Positions 12,581 through 25,120 of a stretch of 64,000 nucleotides of DNA are shown here, in pieces. How positions within the stretch are numbered: position 1 is the stretch's first letter; each line of letters opens with the position of its first letter. The stretch spans positions 59,388 through 123,387 of the forward strand of contig KB306106.1 in NCBI GenBank assembly GCA_000328365.1, read 5' to 3'. Source of the stretch: Capitella teleta (lineage: Eukaryota > Annelida > Polychaeta > Capitellidae). The translations under genes were made by a program, and so were the position numbers. Below the pieces are notes generated by a model. It ran no database searches and was not told the DNA's origin. It saw only the letters and a list, made by a program, of their open reading frames with translations.

Positions 12581-13698
12581 AGTGTGACACTAAGAGCAAA
12601 ATATTAAAATATTAATTGATAGTAGTGCGCCCTAATGGGCTGTGTTGACTAACCTCCAACGTGTAGGGGCTTCTGAACTGACCACTCTCTGCCGGACAAT
12701 TAAACAACCATGTCTTATATGCGGCTGCTTCGAGTAAAGAGCCACAGAGACGAACGGGCTGACATGGAAAGACTGACCGACATAAGCGGAGAGACTAGGT
12801 TATAGGGAAATGAAACCTTGTGACTGAGCTCATAACTTTTCATTTATTCATCTGTTTTGCTATGCTTGTGTACTTGTCACGTTATGGAGGCATTCGGGAT
12901 AGATAGGGTGCGAGCAATATTGGGCACACCGGATATAGACCTAGTGCCATGCTCGCTGATCACAAAACAATGTATAATGCAAGATACAATCGACTGGTTA
13001 TAGTAATTAATTTTAGAATGCATACCAAATGCTTGATCTGCGTACATGTAATTTGCAGATCAAGTGGTTAGGCTCAATTTACGTGACAGGAGATTGCGAT
13101 TATAAATCAGATAACTGTAGATTACGAACGTCGCCCAACACTAATTTATGCATTAATTGGATCCAGAGAATTTTATACTACGATGTAGTACGAAAAGGAA
13201 ATTGGTGTTTTACGGCACACCAACACAGGCGAGTGTTATGTGGTGCCAATCGTTGTAGTACGTATTCTATAATATAAAGTTTCCCCAGAGAGATCAAGTT
13301 CAGTTGAATCACACACTGTCCCCGCGTGTTCCATTAATTGTGGATACTCGAAAATACGATAACCCATTGATTTTTATCATAATGCCATCCTAGTTTTTCC
13401 CTGGAATACGTTCTATCCTCACTTATACAGCCTAGAACAAATTCGCATGGTTTTTAGTTCTTGCATACTGTTCTGCAGTGTTCTCCAATCATCTATTGTA
13501 ATACATACTATAGCTGTATGGGTGTGGTATCCATCCACCTTATGTTATATTAACTAATTGCCAATTAAGCATGCATCAAGGGAATCAAAAGAAGAGACGC
13601 GGGACATTACATGCGTCTCTTCACCTTTGCCATCCATATAAAATGACTATCTTACGTCTTGCTAGTTACTATAATATTTGTTTAAGTTTTCGATGGTT
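12581..13698. other. Spacer without a recognisable gene
   Basis: Nothing here resembles a known gene or RNA. The plus-strand open frame at 13029-13277 has no family match and no splice support. Confidence 0.4.
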
Positions 13699-13843
<145 letters not shown>

Positions 13844-14283
13844 GCATTATAGTATGAGTACGAACTTAACTGAATTATTATTACATATACAGCTCTGTTG
13901 AAAGTCCTTTATATTATTCAAATGGGGCATAAAAATGAATGATTAAACTATGAATTATAGAGCAGCTTAATGATGCTAATGAGGTTTCAATTTACACCCA
14001 GTCGGTGATGTAGGCTTACCACATTCAGATATAACTCACCATGAATTAATAAATGTCAGCAACGACTTATTGATTCAATATAATTAAGACGTCGATTTGC
14101 CCAGTGACAAAACGACTGAGCGTTGTGGACCTCAAAGTTCATTGTTTACTTAGCATTCAGCATACCAACCAGCCGCATAATAATACTAATTATAATTTAA
14201 ACACAGGGAGAGGCATCAGTCTGTATGTGTCACCAACAATTGACTATTTTATGCAGCAAATACATACATGAAATAAGGTTAAT

Positions 14284-14333
14284 TAAGGTTACAAATACAT
14301 ACATGAAATAAGGTTAATTAAGGTTACAAATAC
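14284..14333. repeat. Short tandem duplication
   Basis: A segment of about 38 bp containing ACATACATGAAATAAGGTTA occurs twice in a row, after a related partial copy at about 14262. It looks like local slippage. Confidence 0.7.
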
Positions 14334-14692
14334 ATGGAAAATACAGAAAATAAACGTATAAGGAACCAATGTATAAGCAAAGGGGAAAAAATAAAGATAA
14401 ATAAACAACGAATAGAAGAAAGACTGATGTTAGATTTCTAAACATAATTATTTTGAGAGAAATAGGCCTACAGTTGTCTGATTTTAATGGCCATGTTTTA
14501 AAAAATATTCTGCAAGTACAATCAAAGTATGTATCAACTATATATAGCAGGAATGCCACGCACAATTCGTTGAATTGAATTCATTTTCATTTATTTGAAA
14601 ATTTAGAATAGCAATCATAATGTGTGTGCGGTCTTTTTTTATGTGATATCAACTAAATATCATTACTATTACCTATTTTTATTACTATTACC

Positions 14693-15138
<446 letters not shown>

Positions 15139-15585
15139 CAAATAATCATCGATTCGCGCGATCGTCAATCGCGATCACAAAATTCTGAGAGCATAATGGA
15201 TTATATGCTTTGTCTGTGTACTTATATCAAGAGGAATATTTCTGAAAAATAACTGATGTGTCTCTGAAAGTCTGAATTCTCAACTCTGAGAATATCAGAG
15301 CGAATCAGCATTCTTTGAGTTTGTAGAAATCACATAAATTATTCCTAGTGTGTCGTCTCATCGGTTCCCCTCTTACTTTTGCAAACACAAGTAGCTGCAT
15401 GGTGCGACGGTCGTCTGCTTCATCATCATTATTTTTATCTCCTGTGTGTCGTATCAGATTGTGGGTACCAAGGTCCAAGGGCGATACAACGATGTGCATA
15501 CATGGATTGCACGCTGTCCGACTTGTGGCGCAACATTATTCATGAATATCTTATCGGCGCGAAAAATCTTCACAGCAGAAATATA

Positions 15586-15735
15586 TGACGTCACGATTTA
15601 TTGCGTACAAGTGTGAGTCACGGTCTTGTGCGCTCTCTGCGTCATCACTTTGTGGGCATTTGTAGTGAGAACTGATTTGCGAACCAAGCAGAAACATTTA
15701 TAAACTGAAACTGAGCATAAACTGATCAAAGAATC
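15586..15735 (+). promoter_or_regulatory. Putative DAZAP2 promoter with CRE palindrome
   Basis: A full TGACGTCA CRE lies at 15586-15593, 143 bases before the start codon, and a TTTATAAA box about 40 bases before it. A CRE plus TATA-like box is also found upstream of the radical SAM gene at 1.6 kb. bZIP control is inference. Confidence 0.4.
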
Positions 15736-18700
15736 ATGCCTCTATTTGGGAAGAAGAAGAAGGATAAGCAAGGTATTCGAAAATTATACCACTTTCTTAT
15801 TGCTTTTCGTGAATTTTCGTATTATTCATTGTGCTTGAGCAAGTTAATTCTGTTAATTGAGACTTCTCTTGTCACACTAGCACAGATTCTCGGGCGAGGT
15901 TTGTATACCTCATTGGGCTCGCTGTAGTATGTCAGCTATTGTCACACTAACACTTGTGTCAGTTTGTGACAAGTTCAAGTTGTGTCGTGACGCACTGACT
16001 GTGTCACCGCTGACTGACACAGTCAGATTGATGGTCACGGTGACAGTGTCACAGTCATAGTTATGATAGTAATTTTAACACGTTACAAGTAACTCCATAG
16101 AATTGATGACGGTATCTATTAGAGATGCCATTTTGTTGTGAGTCAGTAAGTGAGTAATATTATATTGACATTAGAATTTCGATCTTTTGAGAGCTGTCGT
16201 TACTCGTTTACGTTAACTTAAGGCTTTGAGTCTAACAATCTCTCACTGAGTGTCTTGATACATTCGTGCGTCTCTAGACAATTCCGAAATCTCGGTAGCC
16301 TTAAATTTTGAGTGAGCGGTAGGCAATAGCGACTCGTGAAATGGACATGAAACGGAAAAAAAGGCTCCAAAGAAAGCCACCTAGAAACAATCTTAGTGGT
16401 GGAATGAAACTTGGAACCAATTTCTGGCAAATGATGTTTCACATATCAACCGCTCCTCACCTTTGCTAGCGCGTGGCTGAAACTGGTTATACCATCGGCT
16501 CACTTCGTCCTGGACAACCAAAAGTGACAGCAAAGAAAAAGGATAGCCAAACATGGAACCAAACTCACAACGGCTTCAGGAATAGGGATTATGGTCTCGG
16601 ATCGCTTACAGTGCTCTAATCCTGAATGCTGAGAAACGTCGCACTTCATCGTCAAACGTCATCGTTTTCTCCAGTGGAGGCGAATTGTACAAGCAATGGA
16701 TTCAAAAGAGGTGGAGAAGTGTCTTCTTTTGCAGATAAAGCTGGATTTGCCTGGAAAGATTCAAACAGGAGACGGCTTGTGTGGAGAAGAAGGTTGATTA
16801 GTCTCCAATAGAACATCTTTGGGACCAACGAAAGACAGTCACCCCCTCTGCCTCCCCCTCCCCCAAATCATTGAGAACTGGTTGCAGCCGCTCACTAAGG
16901 ATGGAGGAACGCTCTGCCAAAGCATTGCGCCAAAGATGCACGGGATGAGTGGATGCAAGAGGTGGACACACCCGATATTGAGCTTTGCGAATTTCACTTC
17001 TGACCTCTTGTCTTTCTTTGTATGAAGGAAAATCATAATTTAAAACCTGTTTGATTTTGCTGAAATCTGGTCAACATCTGTGCAAATAAAACATCTTCGA
17101 AACATTGTGAACATTGAGTCTGTACAATGCATAGAAAATAAAATGTGCTCTTGGTGTGCATTTCTTTTGCCACTAAGTGTTAATTAGTGTCATCTATATA
17201 ATTATTTTGTATCTATTCTTGTATGCAATTCTGAGCAGTGATAAGTTTTTATAAATATACTGTGCTCGCTTTGAAGTGCAATAATATTTCAACATAAGGG
17301 CGTTTAGTGACTGATTTATTGGACCTAATTGTTTGTTTATATAAATTGTTTATTTGTTGTGAGGAAGTTTAGCAATAATAAATAAGATCAGATGGGTTAG
17401 TCTTGATGTGAGCTTAATGTGGATTCACTGCATTGTTATTCAATAGGATGGATCCTAGTTTCACTGGAAATGAGAGATAACAAAAGAATGACATCATCAT
17501 GTCCTGAATATTGTTTAATATCGTGATTCGTGGTATTTCTTTTGAATCATTATCAGCATCTATCTTGTTTATACTTGTTGTTAAATTGAAAAGATTGTTA
17601 GTCTCAATGGAAATATAGACGTAATAGAACCTCAAATAAACAATAGCGGGTTTGCCGATGATCACAGTTGGATATTTAACTCACAGCAATCAATATCATT
17701 CAATTTCTCAGTTCATCACTTATATTTGGTCATTCAATTTTTGGGAATACTATGATCTTCATCCCTTTTATCATCTTTCAGAGGAGAAGAAAGAACCACT
17801 ACCCCAGGGATCTTACCCTCAGGCCGCTCCTCCCCCCGCGGGGTACCCCCAAACAGCTCCTGCCCCTGGAGGATACCCCCAAGCCGCCCCAGGCATGCAG
17901 CCCCCTCCCTATCAACCTCAAGCTGCAGGTAAATGTCACAAAATATCTGGAAAGCCTATCAGTTGATTGATACCGGTATCTAGCTTACAACTGCCAGGCC
18001 TCCCGTGTTGCTATGATAGAAATCATTTATCTTTTATAGGTATGGCAGCAGGACCTCCACCACCTTACCAAGGAGCTCCAATGGTAAGCACGGTTCATTG
18101 TACTTGATAGTAATTTAATTAATTCTTAATTTTCCAGCAACAACCTCAATATTATGCTCAACCTCAACAAGTGAGTTTCATTTCATCTAAATTTGTACAA
18201 TTTCTCTTTGATTCTGGTCTCTCTTCTTTGGGTTTAACTGATCTTCTATTATTTATATTTTTTGATTGCAGCAACCATATATGTATTATCCACAAGTAAG
18301 TGTCAGTTATGTGACATAATGGTATTAGTTTGTTAGGCTTGGTTCAACTTCTTTCTTGCCTTAAGCTGACTTTGTGGGTTTGGATTTTTTTTTTACGCCA
18401 GTGATGCATATAATTATATAGAGTGCCATTTTGTTATAGTTCACTGTCATTTATCGCTCAAAACTTACTCCTGAAGGATTTTTGCCCAAATTCCACAAAC
18501 GACTATTTATTTATTTATTTTATTTATTAAGCTTCATGCATGCAAAAATAATATGTACAATAAAAACAATGCATGCAACAGCATGGCAGAACAGGAAAAT
18601 CTATAAGAACTGCCAGCTTAAAAAGAAAAAAAAAACAAAACAGAATATGTGTCAAGAAAATTAGGGTAAAATCAAGTATGGTAAAAGCCATTGCATCTAC

Positions 18701-21700
18701 AGGTAGAAGTCCACGTGCATGAGTTATTGACATCATAAAAACACATTTTGTTTGAATAAAAAGATAATAGTTTTGTTTTAAAAGTGGACACAGATAAACA
18801 CGAGCAAATTTCCAGCGGTAAAATATTCCACATGTGAGCAACTCTATTAAAATATAAATTTAAAGAGGAATCGGTTCTTGGAGTTGGAGTCAAAAGCTCA
18901 ATGAACAGACCCGAACGCAGTCGGGTATTATAACAGCGTTTTGCAACTATAGAAGTAAAATAAACATTCATGGCACCGTTAAAGTACAGTAGTACCTGTG
19001 AATAACGAACTGTGCTGGATCCAAAAGAAAGTGTTCTTAGTTTGGGGGTGTTTATTAGTCGAGGTTGGGTAAAATTAGGTCACTATGGTAACTCATGCTA
19101 GCTTTGCATCAATTCAGCAATCAACCATGAAGTATAACGTTTATACAAAGAAAATCATTCGTTAGAGAGGACTGTTTGATAGAGGTGTGTTCGTTATTCG
19201 CAGGTACTACTGTATTTGAATAAAAATAAAAGATCAGTAATTTCTTGTCTGAACGAAAGAGGTAGAATTTCAAGAAATTGACATCGCTCAATTTAAGATA
19301 AGTCAGCATTATTTAAAATATGACGTGTCATCGATCGTTGGACGGATTCAATTTGTTTGACTTTGCTTTTAAGATGAGGAGACCAAACAGGAGAGGCAAA
19401 ATCTAAATGGTTACGGCATAGGGACATAAAAAGAGACTATTTAACATTGACTGATACATTAAAACCAATAGTACGTTTGACTATGCCACACATCTTATTG
19501 CATTTTAAAATGGTAGACTCAATGTGAGTTGAAAATGACAAGGTTTGATCAATGAAAACTCCAAGATCTATAAAAACATTGACATGGTCTAGAATAACAC
19601 CATTCATTGCATAATTTATAGGCGCATGTGATCGATTAATCGATAAAACCTTGCATGATGGATCAAAAGACATTTGCCAAATAAGACTTACATTCGTGCA
19701 TAGCATTCAAGTCTCTTTGTGAAAGCTCACTATCATGAGTGGTATTTATAGATTTAACACTTGCTGTCATCAGCGAATTAGGCAGTTGTACAATGTAAAG
19801 TTTTGTACGGCATGTCATTTATGAAAAGTAAAAACAATAGTGGACCTAAAATAGAGCCCTGTGGAACACCTGAAGGAACCCCCAGTCAAGTCAAGTTGAA
19901 CTCTTCCCTTCAACAATAACACTTGGCGATCGCTCAGACAAATAGCTTCGAATCCACTCTAAAAGGTTGCCATCAACACCGTAAAAATGTTTGAGTTTAT
20001 ACAATAAAAGTTTGTGCGAAACACAATCAAAGGCTTTACTAAAATCCAGAAATACAACATCTATTTGACCACCTTTATCCAAAATAGAACCAATGCGATT
20101 ATAAACATCCAATAATTGACTTGTATATGAACGCCCTTTGCAAAAACTGTGCTGCAGAGGATGAATGAAGCTGGATAAAAGAGGGTACATGTGGTTAAAA
20201 ACACAGCGCTCCATAAATTTGGAAACAATACATAAAATTGAAATTGGTCGGTAATTAGACACAGCAGATTTATCGCCCTTTTCAAAAACCGGAACAACGC
20301 GAGCTTTCTTCCACTCATGAAGGACAGTTTTACATCTGATGCTGACGTTAAAATGATACAAAGGGAGGGAGCTAGGAGCGAATGACATTTTTTTAGAATT
20401 ATTGGAGGAATATCCTGTGGAGAAAACGCAGTGTTGGTATCAAGGGAGGCTAAAACAGATAAAGCACTTTCAACCGTGAAATGGGGATCAGGAATCTGAG
20501 GACAATCCAGTGGGACAAAAAGTGGAGGATCGTGGGCATTAGAATTGAACACGGAACCAAAATACTGATTGAACATTTGAGCTTTAACCGATGCTTCGTG
20601 GCATTCGCTACTTCCGTTACATATGACATCTGGTAAGGAATGAGATTTGGTTTTATAACGAAAGAAGGACCAGAAACATTTAGGGTTGCCTTTAAAAATG
20701 GGGCCTAAGGAAGCAATGTACGCATCGTGTTTTGATCGCAAGAGTTATGTTGAGTGATTACGCAATGCTCTGAATTGAGCCCACGATGCCTCTGTCATCA
20801 ACCTTTTGGCCCTACGCCAAGCAGTTCTCTTTCGGTTTATCGCGTCTCTCGCTTCAACGTTGATCGTCTTGTATTGTTAATATTAACTTTGGGCACACAT
20901 TGCTCGACTATGAGAAATCTGGCATATGACCCAGTCCTTCAGCAATTCCCATGTGTTTTGACTTCTGGCATGTGTTCCTCTCAAACTCTCAAATATCCCG
21001 TGCTATTTTCTTTCCTTGAATGGAACTTTGTCATGGTTGCCTGTTGTGTGTTGCATTGTTGTGCATGCAGTAGACTGAGTAGAGCTAACGCTGGTGAAAT
21101 GGTTAGTAGCTGTTCAACCTTTCACTTTTGAGTTTTTGAGTTTTTCTCAATCTTGTTGAAAGAGTGAGGGTCATTCATATTAGAAAGCACTCAGCCGCTC
21201 CCTATAGATTCACCTATTGTTGAATTTTGTTCTATGCGTAAGCAAGGTTATACCGCTTTATACTAGAATTTTATCATTTGTTTGATAATTTCACAATTCT
21301 GTTTCATTTGTACTGTATGACTCGTAGAAGTCCTGGTGTGGAATTTTATTAATTTAGTTATCACAAAAATCGAATTTTCAAGGCCAAACCTGTGTGTATT
21401 CTTTGGAAGATTTCTTTCGTATAGCTACCCAGTTGTGGATTTCTCTCGATGGCAGTATTAAGAATCGGAACCAATGAATGCAATTATGTAATCTGGTTTG
21501 AATCATCACGTATGGTCAATGTGTGGTCAATGTGTGCTCTTTGACAGCCACAAAGTCTTTCTTTGTGCTTATATTATGCAACTGTCACTCCTCTCAAATG
21601 AAGAATTGGTGCCTGACATCTCTACCAAGAATCTCAGTTGCTGCCCTACTTCTTATTCTGATCTCTGTTCCCTGACCTTTGCCCTCAATGTTTCACGAGA

Positions 21701-22042
21701 TTCTTTCCTCCCTCAGCAGCAGCCTGCGTTCCCTCCTGGGGCTCAAGTGGTCGTCCCGAATGCTTTCGATTCTGGAGCAAGATTTGATGGAATATCTCGC
21801 CCTGGAATTCCGGTTGGTAGTTTATTTGGTTGTTGAATACAGAACATGGAATTCACAATTTCTTATGCTAAATATGAATTATTATGTAATTTTGATTAAT
21901 TTCTTTGCAGCCCCCTCCCCCAGGCGTTATGCCAAACGCAGCCCAAATGGCCGCGATGCAGGGCAACACTGTGGTTGCCGGGCAACAGCAAGGAGGATTC
22001 TGGGAAGGCAGTGGCAGTGGAGGTGGTTACACCATGTGGTAA
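15736..22042 (+). CDS. DAZAP2: DAZAP2-like proline/glutamine-rich protein, seven exons, 170 aa
   Basis: Exons are 15736-15772, 17782-17928, 18040-18083, 18138-18170, 18272-18295, 21717-21812 and 21911-22042; every junction keeps phase. The protein starts [12 protein letters not shown], has a P/Y/Q/A-rich middle with PPPY motifs that would bind WW domains, and ends with the block that defines DAZAP2: [20 protein letters not shown], then [19 protein letters not shown] and [16 protein letters not shown] at the C-terminus. Vertebrate DAZAP2 is 168 residues and ends nearly the same way. In vertebrates it is a small adaptor that binds DAZ, TCF4 and WW-domain ubiquitin ligases and takes part in stress granules and p53 control; this role is transferred from the family. 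Exons 4 and 5 are only 33 and 24 bp. Intron 1 holds a Tc1/mariner relic and intron 5 an antisense LINE. Confidence 0.92.
15868..16060. repeat. GTCAC/GTGAC-rich cluster with a 12-bp inverted repeat
   Basis: This part of DAZAP2 intron 1 is packed with TGTCAC, GTGAC and GTGTC words in both orientations. It includes a perfect 12-bp inverted repeat, CTGACTGTGTCA at 15995-16006 and its complement at 16015-16026, and the small palindrome GTCACGGTGAC. It could be a decayed satellite or a cluster of protein binding sites. Confidence 0.6.
16270..17185 (+). mobile_element. Tc1/mariner transposon relic in DAZAP2 intron 1
   Basis: In mixed frames the plus strand carries conserved Tc1-type transposase pieces in the right order: [15 protein letters not shown] (about 16480-16525, the linker after the HTH region), [11 protein letters not shown] (about 16765-16795), [11 protein letters not shown] (about 16800-16832, the conserved PIEHLW before the last catalytic acid) and ARGGHTRY (16955-16978, the C-terminal ending). 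The sequence near 17155-17180, TTTCTTTTGCCACTAAGTG, looks like a Tc1 terminal end. No inverted partner is seen upstream, so the 5' edge is uncertain. Several frame changes and stops show the copy is long dead. Confidence 0.75.
18502..20880 (-). mobile_element. LINE (CR1/L2/jockey-like non-LTR retrotransposon), antisense in DAZAP2 intron 5
   Basis: From high to low coordinates the minus strand shows a pre-RT segment ([11 protein letters not shown], then [12 protein letters not shown] near 20680), the reverse-transcriptase core ([37 protein letters not shown], then [18 protein letters not shown] and FADDSK near 19750), a post-RT segment ([20 protein letters not shown] near 19660) and the usual C-terminal end ([16 protein letters not shown] near 18830). 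It finishes in an AAATA-rich tail at about 18502-18530. The frames are broken several times and the 5' endonuclease part is missing or unrecognisable. It is the best-preserved LINE in the window. It is antisense to DAZAP2 and leaves the flanking splice sites intact. Confidence 0.9.
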
Positions 22043-23354
22043 TGATGTCATTCTACCAACCAAAATTTATGTAATTTTTACAACAGAAAGTTTTGAAACC
22101 TGTTATTCTTAAAATTATTTGTGTTATGTGTGTTTGTTTGTTTTTTTTTAAATTTGTTTTCTTATTCTTCTGGAATCATTGTGGAGCCAGTAAGATATTT
22201 ATACATGTATATAAACATTCATGATTTCTGAAGTTTCCAGTTGCAAAACAATTGCGATAATTTCTGAAATGAATTCATATTATTCCATTTTTTTGGTTAT
22301 TTTCATGTTATAAGAAATCTTTGACAATGTATCTGTGATAAAAAAAATATTTTAAACCAAGATTTTGCCAAATAATTCATCTTCACTTTGAAAAAAATCT
22401 TATTATTAATATGTATAATTGTTTACTCATAATTTCTTTCTTATTATTGTGGATCAATTTACACTTTGATAAAAACCCAAATGCACTCCAAATAAGCAAG
22501 TTATATGATTTTAATAACTTCAGGGAATTTAATTGATGGTCTAGAAATCAAATTTAATTTGCGTTCACATTGCCTTGATGAATGTTGTTACTCTGTTTTC
22601 ATGATAAAATAATGTATGGAATCATCTTTTTCTGGTCTTTGTTGCTTCAATCTGAGGAGAAATGGGTGCCGATTGAGTGCCGACTCGGCATTTCCTAGCT
22701 GCGGGTAATTTGTAATCATAACGCACCCTCCAGTCAAAAACCCGTTATGATTGCGCGATGTTCTGAGTGATTGTGATGATTTCTGAGCACTGAGTTATGA
22801 AATGTTGTAGAATAGGAAATGATGAATTGGAAGCAATAATACCAGTAGCTCAAATACTTATCTTGACCATAAAAGAATCACTGCACGTTAGATTTGAGAT
22901 GATGTTGGCTGGAGTGCATTGTGATTTTCATCATACCGTTATGTACATAAGGGAATTCCAGTGATAATTAATCATGGGATGAATTTACTGTCGAGTTAAC
23001 CGATTGTCTGTTTGTGCCTCTGCCTCATTCAATGTCATGAATGTGACAATGATTTGCCGTGAGTTAACTGGCACCGTTCACAGGGGGTCTTACCAGTAAG
23101 CGAGCAGATATGGACCAAACTCAATGCAGTGCATGCTTACTGTCTATATTTGATTATTACATACTGTCTAGAAGGCTGCATAGGCATTTCATGTTACTAG
23201 AGCCCACTGGCAAGACTACCTGTTGCACCGTTGGTCGTGGTTTGAGTGTCTCTCCAGCCATGATGAAGCTCGGTCACGTCCAAGAGGTCAAAGTTCGATT
23301 ACTGATGGGAAATAGTATGGTGAGTTTTTCATCCAAACAGACTTGTCACATTTT
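22043..23354. other. DAZAP2 3' flank, no further gene recognised
   Basis: This is AT-rich 3' UTR or flank. Two copies of the window's recurrent octamer face each other at 22716-22723 (TCATAACG) and 22743-22750 (CGTTATGA). The plus-strand frame at 23110-23367 (73 residues to a possible donor at 23319) has no family match and I do not call it. Confidence 0.45.
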
Positions 23355-23439
23355 GAATTTGACCTAATTTCACAAAGAAGATTACAGATAAGAAAACCTT
23401 TCTTATCTGTAATCTCCTTTATGAAATTAGGTCAAATTC
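23355..23439 (-). repeat. 41-bp inverted repeat with a 3-base loop
   Basis: The arms at 23355-23395 and 23399-23439 are complementary except at two positions. Both mismatches become G.U pairs if the minus strand is transcribed, so that RNA would form an unbroken 41-bp hairpin. It may be a foldback/MITE remnant or the precursor of a small RNA. It lies between the 3' ends of DAZAP2 and the twin-CARD gene. Confidence 0.75.
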
Positions 23440-24045
23440 TAATTTCCTTGGTCCCCGTGGTGATGCATTAAATTCAAAGGCCACTTTGACCTAAGCCATA
23501 CAAGGGTTGCTAACCAAGTTAAACATTAAACAATGCCTCACGGCCTCTATTATTATTTTGATAAGATAGCTGATTATTTTGTTTGTTTATACTAGTATAT
23601 AACATGTTCGAGTGGCTTGTCTGTGGTCGGTTGTCTAAATCTACCTAAAGCAAGTTGGCTGTCAGGCGTAGTTTCTGAGAGATTTAAGGAGTTTGTTAAT
23701 TATACTCTGAATAGAAAATTAGATTACATGTATTTGGATTGAAAGTTTCATGCTCCACCACTGAGCTAAACAGATGAAAACCAGGTTTTTACGGAGATGG
23801 ACAATAATGAAAAGAATGTAACTAAAAATACTCTGATAAAAACAAAAATATTCGGATAAAAACAAAATTTTATATCAGAAACATTAATTCAAATTGCTTC
23901 TTGAAATCTACAGGGCAAAACCTGTGTTCACTTTCCTGGGTTGAACAAATTGGTCGACATTTATCCATGACACACAGTGCCCCAATAACAACAATCAATG
24001 TTTAAAATGTATGACAATTACTTAATTCAAAACATTTCCATGGAG

Positions 24046-25120
24046 TCAGTTCCCTTCGGAAATGAGACTGTTTGATAACATGTGATACAGATGAGAGTGG
24101 GTTTGCTTCAGAGAATCTAAGAATACCCAGAATGCATTGGGGCCTTTGCGCATGAGAATGCTAATGAGTTCATACGCTTGATCTCTGCGGATTTTCACCA
24201 AACTGAGCCGCTCTTTGTCGTCCATGGTCAGTATGTCTCCCTGAATAAGTTCATCGAGAATGACAGACGGATTGAGATCCTTTGTGAGGGCAATCAGATT
24301 TTTCCTGAGAACCTGTTTGTGAATTTCCTTCATCTGTAAATATATGACCATGAAATGATTCGTTTTTAATATATATAGAGCTCATAAAAAAAACCAAAAA
24401 AACAAAACAATGAAAAGCTATGGCTACCCGTATCCACACGGGTGCATATGCATTATGCAACCATATAATCATAATGTAATTCAGTTAGAGATGAAAGCAA
24501 GATTGAAAGAATCTACTACTACATGTTGAGCCAGACCTTTAATGAGAAATTATGAATGATTTAGTTAATTTACTCACTCCCCACTCTCCGTCTGATGAAG
24601 GATTTGATCTGGGTCTATTTTTTGGCTGTGCTGCCGACTGTGCTGCTGGCTGTGCCGCTGGCTGCACTGTTGGCACTGAAGTGAACAAAACCCAAAACCT
24701 GCATTAAGTCTGGCATTATGGAGTTATTGAAATACATAAATTCATTTGAATAGTCATTTCAACTGGTTCGTATTGCAGTACCTGGTTGGGAACGGATCAT
24801 TTCTGCCACGTGAGCCTGATTTGATTTTCGCAGACATTCGCAGAATGCGTCAAAATCTTCTGTTGTTCTTGTCATAAGGTAATCTAACAATAATTCGTTC
24901 TGCTGCATGGATGTGTGGTTCAGCTGCAAATAGAAGCATTCCATGAGCAATCACAGGTCAAAGGTCAGTCATGAATTTTTAACACCTTAATCTGTTCTTC
25001 TTTTTTTCTGTCGACAACACGACGAGATCGCATTAACGACCACATCGAATGCAGGTCCATGATTTCAACCAAATCCTCTCGAATTTTATCCAGAGTGATT
25101 CTAAACAGACGCTGGTCCAT
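24046..25120 (-). CDS. Twin-CARD adaptor-like protein, four exons, 220 aa
   Basis: Minus-strand exons are 25120-24986, 24923-24782, 24675-24578 and 24333-24046; all junctions keep phase. Residues 1-92 form one CARD (IREDLVEIMDLHSMWSLMRS, then LLLDYLMTRTTEDFDAFCEC), split by intron 1. Residues 93-125 are a short Q/P/A-rich linker of PAAQ-like repeats. Residues 126-220 form a second CARD with HKQVLRKNLIALTKDLNPSV, ILTMDDKERL and ISILMRKGPNAFWVFLDSL. CARDs pair with other CARDs in apoptosis and innate immune complexes. A protein of only two CARDs has no enzyme domain, so it most likely bridges other CARD proteins. CARD 2 resembles the CARD of the Kelch gene at 34.3 kb. I cannot name a vertebrate orthologue. 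The first donor (GTGTTA) is weak. Confidence 0.8.

Noticed and set aside
23110-23367. 85-residue frame with a possible donor at 23319
   Set aside because: It matches no known family, and no downstream exon in phase was found between DAZAP2 and the twin-CARD gene.
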